Shown: in pieces, positions 1-7,481 of the stretch | How positions within the stretch are numbered: the stretch's first letter is position 1 | Layout: every line of letters starts with the position of its first letter | Origin: Rhodobiaceae bacterium | Lineage (GTDB): Bacteria; Pseudomonadota; Alphaproteobacteria; Parvibaculales; Parvibaculaceae | Length of the DNA: 13,424 nt | Direction of reading: 5' to 3' | NCBI GenBank assembly: GCA_002401305.2 | Contig: NVSO02000072.1 | Coordinates: forward strand, 1-13,424 | Made by a program: the position numbers and the translations under genes | The notes under the pieces: generated by a model | Told to the model about the DNA's origin: nothing | Seen by the model: only the letters and a program-made list of their open reading frames with translations | Database searches by the model: none

Positions 1-18
1 ATCTGTATCCAAAGCCAT
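1..18 (-). CDS. phoB: Start of a gene downstream of phoU, probably phoB (5' end only)
   Basis: Only the first six codons (reading MALDTD) lie in the window. The ATG at 16-18 is preceded by GGAGAG about six bases upstream, the same type of ribosome-binding site as that of pstS. The ATG lies 25 bases after the phoU stop on the same strand, so the two genes are almost certainly co-transcribed. In alphaproteobacterial pst operons the gene after phoU is usually phoB, the response regulator of PhoR, and phoR itself is present at the other end of this locus. The identification is therefore by gene order, not by protein sequence. Confidence is good for a gene start and moderate for its being phoB. 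Confidence 0.6.
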
Positions 19-43
19 GCTACTCTCCAATTGTCTTGTTAGT

Positions 44-760
44 CTACTTACTCATCATGTTGACGGTACTGGTTTGATCGCTCTTGGGTCGCTCATCGAC
101 AACCCATTCACCGGTGATCAAGTAATTGATTGTTTCGGCAATATTGGTGGCGTGGTCGCCGATACGTTCAATATTTTTGGCAATAAACAAAAAGTGCGTA
201 CACGCACCGATCATGCGAGGGTCCTCCATCATGTAGGTGAGTAATTCACGGAAGATGGAATTATACATTTCGTCGATTTCTTCGTCAGACATCCACACTT
301 CTTGGGCTTCTTCCAAAGATCGATTTGCGTAGGCATCGAGTACCTTTTTCAATTGCCCCAGTGCTAGGCGGCCCATCCGTGACAAGCTTTGCTTCAAGCG
401 TGATGGCGTATCGTGCTGGTCCAAAATAACGATGGATCGCTTGGCGATGTTTTTGGCAAGGTCGCCGATACGTTCCAAGTCTGAAACGATTTTGAAGGCG
501 GCGATGGTCTCGCGAAGGTCGCGCGCCATTGGTTGACGCAGGGCGATCAATTTAACCGCCTGGGCTTCAATCTCATGTTCCATTGCATCAATTTGTGCAT
601 CACTGGCGACGGTCTGCTCCGCCAAACGCAAGTCTTTGCGTGCAACGCTGTCTATGGCCCCGGACAGTTGAACTTCCGTCAAGCCACCCATTTGTGCGAT
701 GGCTGTGGACAGAGCGTCCAACTCATCTTCAAACGATTTTACAATATGTTCCGTTGGCAT
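44..760 (-). CDS. phoU: Phosphate signalling adaptor PhoU
   Basis: PhoU is a cytoplasmic, mostly helical protein that links the PstSCAB transporter to PhoR and is needed to silence the Pho response when phosphate is plentiful. The 238-residue product has the family's two three-helix repeats, each with the metal-binding E(R/I)xxD-type signature: one ERIGD in DLERIGDLAKNIAKR and one in NIERIGDHATNIAE. The length is normal for the family. Two ATGs lie side by side (758-763) behind a strong GGAGG. I chose the one at 760 because its spacing is about five bases; in-frame start codons further upstream (to 793) lack a site. The gene lies 74 bases after pstB and 25 bases before the presumed phoB, as the penultimate gene of the operon. 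Confidence 0.95.
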   Translation of the reverse strand: MPTEHIVKSFEDELDALSTAIAQMGGLTEVQLSGAIDSVARKDLRLAEQTVASDAQIDAMEHEIEAQAVKLIALRQPMARDLRETIAAFKIVSDLERIGDLAKNIAKRSIVILDQHDTPSRLKQSLSRMGRLALGQLKKVLDAYANRSLEEAQEVWMSDEEIDEMYNSIFRELLTYMMEDPRMIGACTHFLFIAKNIERIGDHATNIAETINYLITGEWVVDERPKSDQTSTVNMMSK

Positions 761-802
761 CATACCCTCCGAAAAGTCCGCTTCATTCATCAAATAAAAT
801 GT

Positions 803-824
803 GGTGTAAATTCAGTTACACACC
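803..824 (-). repeat. Imperfect hairpin between pstB and phoU
   Basis: On the transcribed strand GGTGTGTAA is followed by six bases and then TTACACC, giving a seven-pair stem with a two-base bulge. After it comes ACATTTTATTT, a weak T-rich stretch. It sits midway in the 74-base gap between the pstB stop and the phoU ATG. It could be a weak attenuator or an mRNA end-stabilising structure that separates phoU expression from pstB; it is not a strong intrinsic terminator. Confidence 0.35.
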
Positions 825-834
825 GCGTGCGTGG

Positions 835-1647
835 TTAGCCAAAGCGGCCCGTAATATAATCTTGTGTGCGTTCGTCTTTTGGGTTGGTGAAGATTTGGTC
901 TGTTTCACCCTCGTCCACCAAAACGCCCAAGTGGAAGAACGCGGTACGTTGAGACACCCGAGCCGCTTGCTGCATGGAGTGCGTTACGATCACAATCGTG
1001 AAACGCTCTCTAAGCTCGTCAATCAACTCTTCAATCCGAGCTGTGGCAATCGGATCAAGAGCCGAACAAGGCTCATCCATCAAAATCACGTCCGGGTTCA
1101 CAGCGATTGCGCGGGCAATACATAGGCGCTGTTGCTGGCCACCAGACAGGCTGGTACCGGGCTCTTCTAGACGGTCTTTCGCCTCATCCCAAAGGCCTGC
1201 ACGACGCAGACTGGTTTCAACAACCTCGTCCATTTCGCCCCGACCAGATGCTTGACCATGAATGCGTGGGCCATAAGCAATGTTGTCGTAGATCGACTTT
1301 GGAAAGGGGTTTGGCTTTTGAAAGACCATGCCCACACGCGCACGCAGCTCAACCACATCGATATTTGAGCGATAGATATCAACGCCATCGACCGTCAATT
1401 CACCGCCGACACGACACCCATCAATGACATCATTCATACGGTTAATACACCGCAGGAAGGTGGATTTACCGCAACCAGAGGGGCCAATCAACGCTGTGAC
1501 CTGATGCTCAGGAATGGCCAAATTGACGTCAAAGAGGGCTTGCTTTTCGCCGTAATGAACGGTGATGTCTTTACCGATCACTTTTGACTTTCGCTCAACA
1601 GCCTTCTCAGGTTGGCCGCTATTTTCGAGTTGTTCTGCTACTGACAT
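835..1647 (-). CDS. pstB: Phosphate ABC transporter ATPase PstB
   Basis: PstB is the cytoplasmic ATPase that powers high-affinity phosphate uptake through PstC and PstA. All ABC motifs are intact. With the start at 1647 they are Walker [10 protein letters not shown] (about residues 55-63), the Q-loop glutamine in VFQKPNPFP (about 110), signature LSGGQQQR (about 167-174), Walker B VILMDEP (about 187-193) and the H-loop histidine in THSMQQA (about 223). The [11 protein letters not shown] stretch and C-terminal YITGRFG are typical of PstB rather than other ABC ATPases. The gene starts 11 bases after the pstA stop. I preferred ATG 1647 (270 residues) because AGGGG lies eight bases upstream; ATG 1653 and a GTG at 1665 are also in frame but too close to that site. 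Confidence 0.97.
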   Translation of the reverse strand: MSVAEQLENSGQPEKAVERKSKVIGKDITVHYGEKQALFDVNLAIPEHQVTALIGPSGCGKSTFLRCINRMNDVIDGCRVGGELTVDGVDIYRSNIDVVELRARVGMVFQKPNPFPKSIYDNIAYGPRIHGQASGRGEMDEVVETSLRRAGLWDEAKDRLEEPGTSLSGGQQQRLCIARAIAVNPDVILMDEPCSALDPIATARIEELIDELRERFTIVIVTHSMQQAARVSQRTAFFHLGVLVDEGETDQIFTNPKDERTQDYITGRFG

Positions 1648-1658
1648 ATTCATTTCCC

Positions 1659-2936
1659 CTACCACCGACGCTCAAAGCGTTTACGCAACATGACAGCGAT
1701 TGCATTCATACACACCAAGAAGGTGAGCAGAACCAAAATGGCCGCACTGGTTTTTGCAACAAAGGCCCGCTCTGGACTATCGGCCCAGATATAAATCTGA
1801 ACAGGCAGTACAGTTGACGGATCGAAAATTCCCTGTGGAATATCCACAATAAAGGCCACCATGCCGATCATCAGCAAAGGCGCTGTTTCGCCAAGCGCTT
1901 GCGCCATACCAATGATTGTACCCGTTAGGATACCCGGCATCGCCAAGGGCACAACGTGGTGGGTGACAACTTGTAATTCGGACGCCCCAATACCTAGAGC
2001 GGCTTCGCGAATGGACGGCGGCACTGCTTTAAGGGCGGCCCGCGTGGCAATAATAATTGTCGGCAAGGTCATCAAGGCAAGGACCATCCCCCCTACCACC
2101 GGCGCCGATCTGGGCATGCCAAAGAAGTTGAGGAACATTGCCAGCCCTAACAGTCCGAAAACAATTGAAGGCACGGCCGCAAGGTTATTGATGTTGACCT
2201 CGATAAGATCTGTCCATCGGTTTTGCGGCGCATATTCTTCGAGATATATAGCGGCCAACACACCAAGCGGGAAGCTCACCGCCAGTGCCACGCATAGAGT
2301 GAAGAAAGAGCCAACAACAGCGCCCCAAATACCTGCTTGCTCGGGTTCACGGCTATCACCGGTTGAGAAGAAAGAGAAGTTAAAGCGTGTCTCCACACGG
2401 CCCTGCTCTACGAGCCCATCGACCCAAGCAATCTCGTTGTCTTTGACGCGCCGATCTTCTTGCGGCAAATCTCTACTAACCTGACCTTTTATAAAGATAT
2501 CAATGTCGTCGGAACTGCGCACCCAAATGGGGAATGTCGTTCCAATGAGGGATGGGTCATCCGCCACGGCAAGCCGTATTTCACGGTCGGCCCCCGAAGA
2601 CACAATGCCACGCAATCTTTTCTTTTCACGACGATCCGTCACTTCAGGATGAAACGCATAAACCGCATCAAACGTCAGCTGACGAAAGCGACCGCTTTCC
2701 ACATCTGCCGCATCCACCGTTACATCAAGCTTGATGTAGGTTTGGAAAAAAGCGGGCATACCAACGATCCCGATCGAAGTTACCAAGGTTGCCAACACGA
2801 GGACGGCGGCACCAATGGCAGCAAGACCGTAGAGACGGAAGCGGCGTTCGGCAGCATACCGCTGCTTTGTCCGCTCAGACATCTCCCCCCAGCTCTTCTG
2901 CTGAGAGACGGCTGTATTTGATGATGTATCAGTCAT
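1659..2936 (-). CDS. pstA: Phosphate ABC transporter permease PstA, long alphaproteobacterial form
   Basis: PstA is one of the two inner-membrane permease subunits of the phosphate transporter. At 425 residues it is well over 100 residues longer than the short enterobacterial type. After a charged cytoplasmic N-terminus (1-35) and a first helix (about 36-58) there is a soluble, probably periplasmic region of about 140 residues (60-200), the arrangement described as DUF3333 in PstA. The standard permease core follows. Its EAA loop, [12 protein letters not shown]...PLAMPG (about 311-335), docks on PstB. The ATG at 2936 has GAGAG about five bases upstream and overlaps the pstC stop by eight bases, suggesting translational coupling. 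The open frame continues upstream to 3047, but only inside pstC and without a ribosome-binding site. Confidence 0.95.
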   Translation of the reverse strand: MTDTSSNTAVSQQKSWGEMSERTKQRYAAERRFRLYGLAAIGAAVLVLATLVTSIGIVGMPAFFQTYIKLDVTVDAADVESGRFRQLTFDAVYAFHPEVTDRREKKRLRGIVSSGADREIRLAVADDPSLIGTTFPIWVRSSDDIDIFIKGQVSRDLPQEDRRVKDNEIAWVDGLVEQGRVETRFNFSFFSTGDSREPEQAGIWGAVVGSFFTLCVALAVSFPLGVLAAIYLEEYAPQNRWTDLIEVNINNLAAVPSIVFGLLGLAMFLNFFGMPRSAPVVGGMVLALMTLPTIIIATRAALKAVPPSIREAALGIGASELQVVTHHVVPLAMPGILTGTIIGMAQALGETAPLLMIGMVAFIVDIPQGIFDPSTVLPVQIYIWADSPERAFVAKTSAAILVLLTFLVCMNAIAVMLRKRFERRW

Positions 2937-4323
2937 ATTTCTCTCGGTATTTCCGGACAACGCGGAGCGCGACCATGTTGAGGCATAGGGTGATGACAAA
3001 GAGAACCAAGCCAAGGGCGAACGCCGCAAGTGTTTTGGCGCTATCAAATTCTTGGTCGCCTACCAGCAGTGTTGCAATTTGTACCGTGACAGTTGTGACC
3101 GCCTCAAGGGGGTTGGCGGTCAGATTTGCCGCCAGACCTGCGGCCATGACCACGATCATCGTTTCGCCGATTGCGCGTGACACAGCCAGGAGCACCGCCC
3201 CGACAATTCCGGGAAGAGCTGCGGGCAGAATGACTTGTTTAATTGTTTCAGACTGAGTGGCGCCCAATGCATACGACCCATCTCGCAAAGATTGCGGCAC
3301 TGCGTTCATCACATCATCTGAAAGGGATGAGATGAAGGGGATGATCATGATGCCCATCACGACACCTGCGGCTAAAGCAGATTCTGACGACACATCCAAT
3401 CCCAAACTTTCGCCTGCTCCTCTAAAGAAGGGAGCCACAGTAAGGGCTGCAAAGAAGCCATAGACAACAGTTGGCACGCCAGCGAGAATTTCCAAAGCTG
3501 GCTTAACCACCGACCGCATTGTAGGGCCTGCATATTCAGACATGTAGATGGCTGAGAAAAGCCCAATTGGTACCGCAACCACCATGGCAATGAGGGTTAT
3601 AAGAAATGTGCCTGCAAAAAGAGGGATCGCCCCGAACGCACCAGAAGAACCAACTTGGTCTTCCCGCATCGCCATTTGAGGGCTCCATTTTAGGCCAAAC
3701 AAAAATTCATCAAATGGTACTTTGTCGAAAAACCGGATGGTTTCAAAAATCAACGACAATACAATACCAACGGTTGTCAGAATAGCGATCAGCGACGCTG
3801 TCATCATCGCCCATCGAGCAATCTTCTCTACCCGGTTACGCGCCCGGAACCGTTGGCTTAGACGGGTCCGTGCAAACGACCCCATAACAATAGCCATTGA
3901 AAGGGCCACTAGGAAAAGTGCCTGCTGACTGATCGCTTCGTAGCGCATGTAAGAGTTTGCAGCTGCCTGAAGCGCTGGATCAATGGTTTGGCTAACAATA
4001 TTACCGGACGCTAAGTTGCGAATATCGGTAAGCAAAAGTTTAAAAACATTTGGGTCAGAAATCGCTAAAATCGCTCGATCAGCTGGTAATTGATTGATCA
4101 CCACCGCCTCAACAATTTGAGGCTCTAGGATCATCCAAAGCGCGACGAGGAGTAAGGCTGGCAAACCACACCACAAGGCGACATAGGCACCGTGAAAGGA
4201 CGGTAGGGAGTGCAAAACAACTAAGTGCTCACCCTTTGCCAAGGACACTGCTCGGCGGCGACCCCAAAAATAACTGACGCCAGTCAGCAGGAGGAGCGCG
4301 ATGACAAGATAAGAGATCTGCAT
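2929..4323 (-). CDS. pstC: Phosphate ABC transporter permease PstC, long alphaproteobacterial form
   Basis: PstC pairs with PstA to form the membrane channel for phosphate. The 464-residue product has an N-terminal half rarely seen in short PstC proteins: a helix at about 3-20, another at about 46-66, a soluble stretch to about 130, and further helices at about 133-149 and 172-195. This matches the N-terminal extension (DUF3708-type) of alphaproteobacterial PstC. The binding-protein-dependent permease core follows from about 230, with the EAA-type loop DGSYALGATQSE...ILPAALPG (about 348-372) and the conserved SRAIGETM (about 382-389). The ATG at 4323 has only a weak upstream site (AGAGAAG, about eleven bases away). 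That may mean low initiation or dependence on pstS translation, from which it is separated by 123 bases containing a strong hairpin. Confidence 0.96.
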   Translation of the reverse strand: MQISYLVIALLLLTGVSYFWGRRRAVSLAKGEHLVVLHSLPSFHGAYVALWCGLPALLLVALWMILEPQIVEAVVINQLPADRAILAISDPNVFKLLLTDIRNLASGNIVSQTIDPALQAAANSYMRYEAISQQALFLVALSMAIVMGSFARTRLSQRFRARNRVEKIARWAMMTASLIAILTTVGIVLSLIFETIRFFDKVPFDEFLFGLKWSPQMAMREDQVGSSGAFGAIPLFAGTFLITLIAMVVAVPIGLFSAIYMSEYAGPTMRSVVKPALEILAGVPTVVYGFFAALTVAPFFRGAGESLGLDVSSESALAAGVVMGIMIIPFISSLSDDVMNAVPQSLRDGSYALGATQSETIKQVILPAALPGIVGAVLLAVSRAIGETMIVVMAAGLAANLTANPLEAVTTVTVQIATLLVGDQEFDSAKTLAAFALGLVLFVITLCLNMVALRVVRKYREKYD

Positions 4324-4415
4324 AGGATAGCTGCTTCTCTATTGAGTGAATTGTTTCATGCTCAATGGCGTTGAAAGCCTGGATCGTTTGAGCACAATCT
4401 GTCGGTACGAAAGTA

Positions 4416-4439
4416 GTTGGGGAGGTCACCCTCCCCAAC
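4416..4439 (-). repeat. Perfect 10-bp hairpin with GUGA tetraloop between pstS and pstC
   Basis: On the transcribed strand arm GTTGGGGAGG, loop GTGA and arm CCTCCCCAAC form an uninterrupted ten-pair GC-rich stem closed by a GNRA-type tetraloop. It begins seven bases after the pstS stop codon. The following sequence (TACTTTCG) has no T-run, so it is not a standard intrinsic terminator. Such structures between a binding-protein gene and its permease genes are known in other transporters to protect the upstream mRNA from 3' exonucleases or to cause partial termination. That role is inferred here. Confidence 0.8.
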
Positions 4440-4446
4440 CGTTCAA

Positions 4447-5484
4447 TTACATTGCAAGTGTTGCAAGTGCTTTAGCTTGTTTAGCCATGGACGCACGGTC
4501 AGCTTCTGGCAAAGGGATCAGACCCTTATCAACCAAGTAGCCATCTGGGCCCCATGCATCTTCGCTCGTGAATGCAGCAACGAATTCTGCGATGCCAGGT
4601 ACTTTACCAACGTGCTCTTTCTTCACGTAGAAGAAGAGTGAGCGAGAAATTGGGTAGTCGCCATTTGCGATGCGTTCGAATGAAGGCATGTTGCCTTCAA
4701 CGATCGCGCCTTTGATTTTGTCAGCATTCTGATCGAGGAAAGAGAAGCCGAAAATCCCAACAGCGTTCGGGTTCGCAATCAATTTTTGAACGATCAAGTT
4801 GTCGTTTTCGCCCGCTTCGATGAAAGCGCCATCTTCACGGATTGAATGAGCAACCACTTTGAAGGCTCTTTTGTCGGATTTTTTCAACGCTTTAAGTTCT
4901 GGGAACTGCTTCGCGCCTTTTTCCATCGCCAACTCCACGAATGCATCACGTGTACCCGAGGTTGGTGGTGGGCCAAGCACTTCAATTTTGGTCGTTGGCA
5001 AGTTTTTGTTTACGTCAGCCCAAGTTTTATGTGGGTTGGCGATCAAACCGCCTTTGCCGTCTGGGATGTCTTTAGCCAGCGCCAAGAAAATGTCTTTCGT
5101 GGTCAAAAAGAAATCAGGACCTGACTTTGCGTTACCCAAAACGATGCCATCGTAACCGACTTTAACTTCGGTGATGGTGATGCCGTTTTCGGTGCATTTT
5201 TTGAATTCTCTACTTTTGATACGACGAGAAGCGTTCGTAATATCAGGGTGCTCCATGCCAACGCCAGAGCAGAACAATTTCATGCCGCCGCCAGAACCAG
5301 TTGATTCAACAACAGGTGTTTTGAATTTCGTTGACCGACCGAATTCTTCAGCAACTTTCGTTGAGAAGGGGAATACGGTGGATGAGCCAACGATTTGAAT
5401 TTGGTCGCGAGCATGCGCCACGCCAACCATTGAAATAGAAGCAACTGCGACTGATGCCGCCAGTGCGAGAGTCTTAAGTTTCAC
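4447..5484 (-). CDS. pstS: Periplasmic phosphate-binding protein PstS
   Basis: PstS captures phosphate in the periplasm and delivers it to PstCA. The 345-residue product starts with a signal peptide: MKLK, a hydrophobic stretch, then a likely cleavage after AHA at residue 25. The mature protein opens with IQIVGSSTVFPF, the first phosphate-binding loop. STGSGGGMK, DITNASRRI and TSGTRDAF follow as the other ligand loops of the family. Two cysteines (in LFCSG and FKKCTEN) could form a periplasmic disulphide. The start is a GTG at 5484 preceded by GGAGAG about five bases away. The frame is open upstream to an ATG at 5583, but that would bury the signal peptide behind 33 extra residues and has no better site. 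The gene heads the pstSCAB-phoU operon behind Pho boxes and a long leader. Confidence 0.96.
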   Translation of the reverse strand: MKLKTLALAASVAVASISMVGVAHARDQIQIVGSSTVFPFSTKVAEEFGRSTKFKTPVVESTGSGGGMKLFCSGVGMEHPDITNASRRIKSREFKKCTENGITITEVKVGYDGIVLGNAKSGPDFFLTTKDIFLALAKDIPDGKGGLIANPHKTWADVNKNLPTTKIEVLGPPPTSGTRDAFVELAMEKGAKQFPELKALKKSDKRAFKVVAHSIREDGAFIEAGENDNLIVQKLIANPNAVGIFGFSFLDQNADKIKGAIVEGNMPSFERIANGDYPISRSLFFYVKKEHVGKVPGIAEFVAAFTSEDAWGPDGYLVDKGLIPLPEADRASMAKQAKALATLAM

Positions 5485-5554
5485 GGTATCTCTCCAATCA
5501 CGTGGGTCCCTGTTAATCACATCAACCGCACATGTTGCTTTGTGAGGCCCTAAC

Positions 5555-5572
5555 GAAAACGATTGCGTTTTC
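5555..5572 (-). repeat. Perfect 7-bp inverted repeat in the pstS leader
   Basis: GAAAACG, a four-base loop and CGTTTTC form a perfect stem in the untranslated leader about 70 bases upstream of the pstS GTG. It could fold in the mRNA or be an operator for a dimeric regulator. No T-run follows it on the minus strand (the next bases are GTTAGGG), so it is not a terminator. Confidence 0.55.
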
Positions 5573-5624
5573 TTGGTCTTCACGTCCAGCGTGCGATCGC
5601 TGATTTGCCCTCAGGCACTGGCAA

Positions 5625-5630
5625 GCTATG
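5625..5630 (-). promoter_or_regulatory. Candidate -10 element of the pstS promoter
   Basis: CATAGC (followed by T) on the minus strand lies 19 bases beyond the third clear Pho heptamer, or eight bases beyond a weaker fourth one. PhoB-dependent promoters replace the -35 box by the Pho box and keep a -10 element about ten bases downstream, so the position fits. The match to TATAAT is only partial. If used, the leader would be about 130-135 bases. Confidence 0.35.
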
Positions 5631-5649
5631 TTTGCTGCACGAAGGGAAT

Positions 5650-5678
5650 ACGACAAAAGCATGACAGTTGCGTGACAC
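5650..5678 (-). promoter_or_regulatory. Pho-box array (three heptamers, 11-bp period) upstream of pstS
   Basis: Reading the minus strand, heptamers GTGTCAC (5678-5672), CTGTCAT (5667-5661) and TTGTCGT (5656-5650) are separated by exactly four bases each. This is the 7+4 arrangement of PhoB-binding sites (consensus CTGTCAT). The middle one is a perfect match. A fourth, weak heptamer CCTTCGT (5645-5639) continues the same phase with four of seven matches, which would make two complete Pho boxes. The array sits in the gap between phoR and pstS and points towards pstS. Confidence 0.85.
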
Positions 5679-5735
5679 ACCCAAGCACTTGATTTTATTG
5701 ATATTTTTTCAACATTTCGATCAAAACCAGTCAAT

Positions 5736-7049
5736 TCAGCCTGCAGTAGGCAAGCGGATTGTCATATTGGTGCCCGCCCCAAGCTCAGAATCGATGGTCA
5801 ATGTGCCGTCATGTCGGCTGATGATGTGTTTGACAATCGCCAAACCCAAACCAGTGCCGCCGCGCTCTCGGGAGCTGGCAATGTCGGCTCGGTAGAAACG
5901 CTCCGTCAGCCGTGGCAGATGTTCGCGCGCGATGCCGGGCCCGTGATCTTTTACCGATACGGCCAGCATGGAGCGACGGCCAGATGTATCGGGGGTGAGA
6001 GCGATGTCGATCTTTTTGCCAACCCCGCCGTATTTGAGGGCGTTATCGACCAAGTTTTGCATCACTTGATACAGCTCGTCCCAATCTCCTGTTACCGCAG
6101 GAACATCACCCTCGACTTCTTGAATGGAGATCACCACCTCTTGTTGCTGCGCCAGATGGCCCAGGCCATCGACAACATCACCCACAAGGGCGCGCATATC
6201 CACTTGCCCTGAAGGCGGCACATGCTCGCGCAATTCAATTCGGCTCAGAGATAAAAGGTCATCAATCAGTTTCTGCATGCGCAGAGCTTGGGTCGACATG
6301 ATTACCAGAAATCTACTCTGCGCTTCTGGGTCATCTTTCGCGTGGCCTTGTAACGTCTCAATGAAACCCAATACGGCTGCCAGAGGTGTTTTTAACTCGT
6401 GGCTCGCATTGGCGACAAAATCTACGCGCATTTGCTCCACCCGGCGGGCATCGGTGACATCTCGAAACATGATCAAGACACGAGGCGCCACATCTGAATT
6501 TTTCCCATCAACCGAAGCACCATCTTTGTTCACCGACGCGATGAAGGCTTCGTAGTTGCGTTCTACGGGGACGGGCATTGTATATTCAACCCGTTCAGGC
6601 TCCCCCCCCCTTAGAATATTATCCACCGCGCGCAACACATCGGGCACACGCAAGACACTCGCCAAGTGCTTACTTTCAGCGCCTTCACCGATTAGAATAT
6701 TCGCGGCATCGTTCTTGAAAACAACGCGCCCTTGTTCATTCACGAGAATAAGAGGTTCGCGCAACGACTGAATGACCAGACCATCAATGCCATTCTCTGG
6801 CATTTCCAATATGCCTTTCACGCGGCGCTGACCTGTGATGGTAATTGGCGTTTTGTCGTTTGGTCGCCGTGCAAGACTGGCAGATAGACCCACTGTTAAC
6901 GCAATAAAGCATAGGCCTGCAATCCAGGGGTTTAGACCTGCCCACGCCACAAGGCTGGAAAACACCAGAAAAGTGACACCCCCAAAAAGACGAAAGGGCC
7001 ACATTCTGACGCCAAATTGCTCTAGCGATGTAAGGGGCTTAATACCCAT
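5736..7049 (-). CDS. phoR: Phosphate regulon sensor histidine kinase PhoR
   Basis: PhoR phosphorylates PhoB when phosphate is limiting and is held inactive by PstSCAB/PhoU otherwise. The 437-residue product has two closely spaced N-terminal helices (about 21-39 and 42-60) with almost no periplasmic loop, as expected of a kinase sensing through the transporter. A PAS domain follows (about 88-200). The HisKA H-box FVANASHELKTPLA carries the phospho-accepting His217. The ATPase domain has its N-box QNLVDNALKY (331-340), DHGPGI (368-373) and GGTGLGLAI (397-405). The ATG at 7049 has AGGAG about ten bases upstream. It is on the same strand as pstS but 251 bases away, so it probably has its own promoter. 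Codons for Arg147-Gly148-Gly149 form a nine-base G tract. Confidence 0.92.
   Translation of the reverse strand: MGIKPLTSLEQFGVRMWPFRLFGGVTFLVFSSLVAWAGLNPWIAGLCFIALTVGLSASLARRPNDKTPITITGQRRVKGILEMPENGIDGLVIQSLREPLILVNEQGRVVFKNDAANILIGEGAESKHLASVLRVPDVLRAVDNILRGGEPERVEYTMPVPVERNYEAFIASVNKDGASVDGKNSDVAPRVLIMFRDVTDARRVEQMRVDFVANASHELKTPLAAVLGFIETLQGHAKDDPEAQSRFLVIMSTQALRMQKLIDDLLSLSRIELREHVPPSGQVDMRALVGDVVDGLGHLAQQQEVVISIQEVEGDVPAVTGDWDELYQVMQNLVDNALKYGGVGKKIDIALTPDTSGRRSMLAVSVKDHGPGIAREHLPRLTERFYRADIASSRERGGTGLGLAIVKHIISRHDGTLTIDSELGAGTNMTIRLPTAG
6602..6610 (-). repeat. Nine-base homopolymer (G9 in coding strand) within phoR
   Basis: The phoR coding strand has nine consecutive G residues spanning the codons for Arg147, Gly148 and Gly149, in the PAS domain. 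In the given sequence the reading frame is intact. Tracts of this length are prone to replication slippage, and a one-base change would truncate PhoR before its kinase domains. Confidence 0.9.
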
Positions 7050-7481
7050 TTTAGCTGACTCCTGTTTGGCGCCCGACCTTTGATCCCTCTTCGACCAGCA
7101 GTCCGCAGGGCCAATACCCTTAGCTTAGCATTTAAAATGAGTGACAAGATCGACCGGCAGGCGGCCCTCGCCACGCCTTACTGACCCAGTTTTGGAATTG
7201 AAACACACGCTACTTTGTGACGAATCATTTTCTTTTCAACGGTTTCGAAAGGCTAGCGTAGTTGTACGGATAAATACGAACCTTATGTGACAGTCCCTTC
7301 TGTTTATCTAATTCCATTAGGCGCCCCCCCTTAGCACGGTCTCCTTCATGCGCCTGTGTTCGCGCGCCTAGCGGCTCAAGACAGAGGCGGGTTTATACGA
7401 TTGCCATAAAGATCCTGACAAAGAGGCCAAAAAAGGCTATTTAGTGATAAAATGTCACAACAAGAAGGATGAGGAAAAGTC
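7050..7481. other. Divergent intergenic region between phoR and the dehydrogenase gene
   Basis: This 432-base stretch separates the start codons of phoR and the SDR gene and should hold both promoters. I see no convincing gene or RNA in it. Three GTCAC-type Pho half-sites, all oriented towards phoR, occur at 7141-7147 (TTGTCAC), 7217-7223 (TCGTCAC) and 7287-7293 (CTGTCAC), but none has a good partner 11 bases away. A seven-base C run lies at 7324-7330 and a TTTCGAAA palindrome near 7243-7250. Confidence 0.6.
7415..7443 (+). promoter_or_regulatory. Weak candidate promoter for the dehydrogenase gene
   Basis: CTGACA (7415-7420, five of six to TTGACA) is followed after 17 bases by TATTTA (7438-7443, three of six to TATAAT), about 40 bases before the start codon. 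The -10 match is poor, so this is tentative. Confidence 0.25.

Noticed and set aside
583..1125. 180-codon plus-strand open frame opposite phoU and pstB
   Set aside because: It spans two well-identified genes and their gap on the other strand and shows no family features.
1861..2484. 207-codon plus-strand open frame opposite pstA
   Set aside because: The product is low-complexity in Ser, Arg and Pro with no recognisable domain, as expected antisense to a real gene; pstA on the other strand is unambiguous.
2937..3047. Longer pstA starting inside pstC at 3047
   Set aside because: No ribosome-binding site and the extra residues are only a shadow of pstC; the ATG at 2936 with GAGAG fits better.
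5485..5583. Longer pstS starting at an in-frame ATG at 5583
   Set aside because: It would add 33 polar residues before a clear signal peptide, while the GTG at 5484 has a well-placed GGAGAG site.
5593..5600. GCGATCGC palindrome in the pstS leader
   Set aside because: A single eight-base palindrome with no second copy noticed nearby; more likely chance than a regulator site.
5699..5735. AT-rich imperfect palindrome after phoR as a terminator
   Set aside because: The arms (around TTGAT and ATCAA) are short and AT-only, with no GC stem or T-run on the minus strand.
7242..7251. TTTCGAAA palindrome upstream of phoR
   Set aside because: Too short and unsupported by repeats or known operator similarity; mentioned only as part of the intergenic description.
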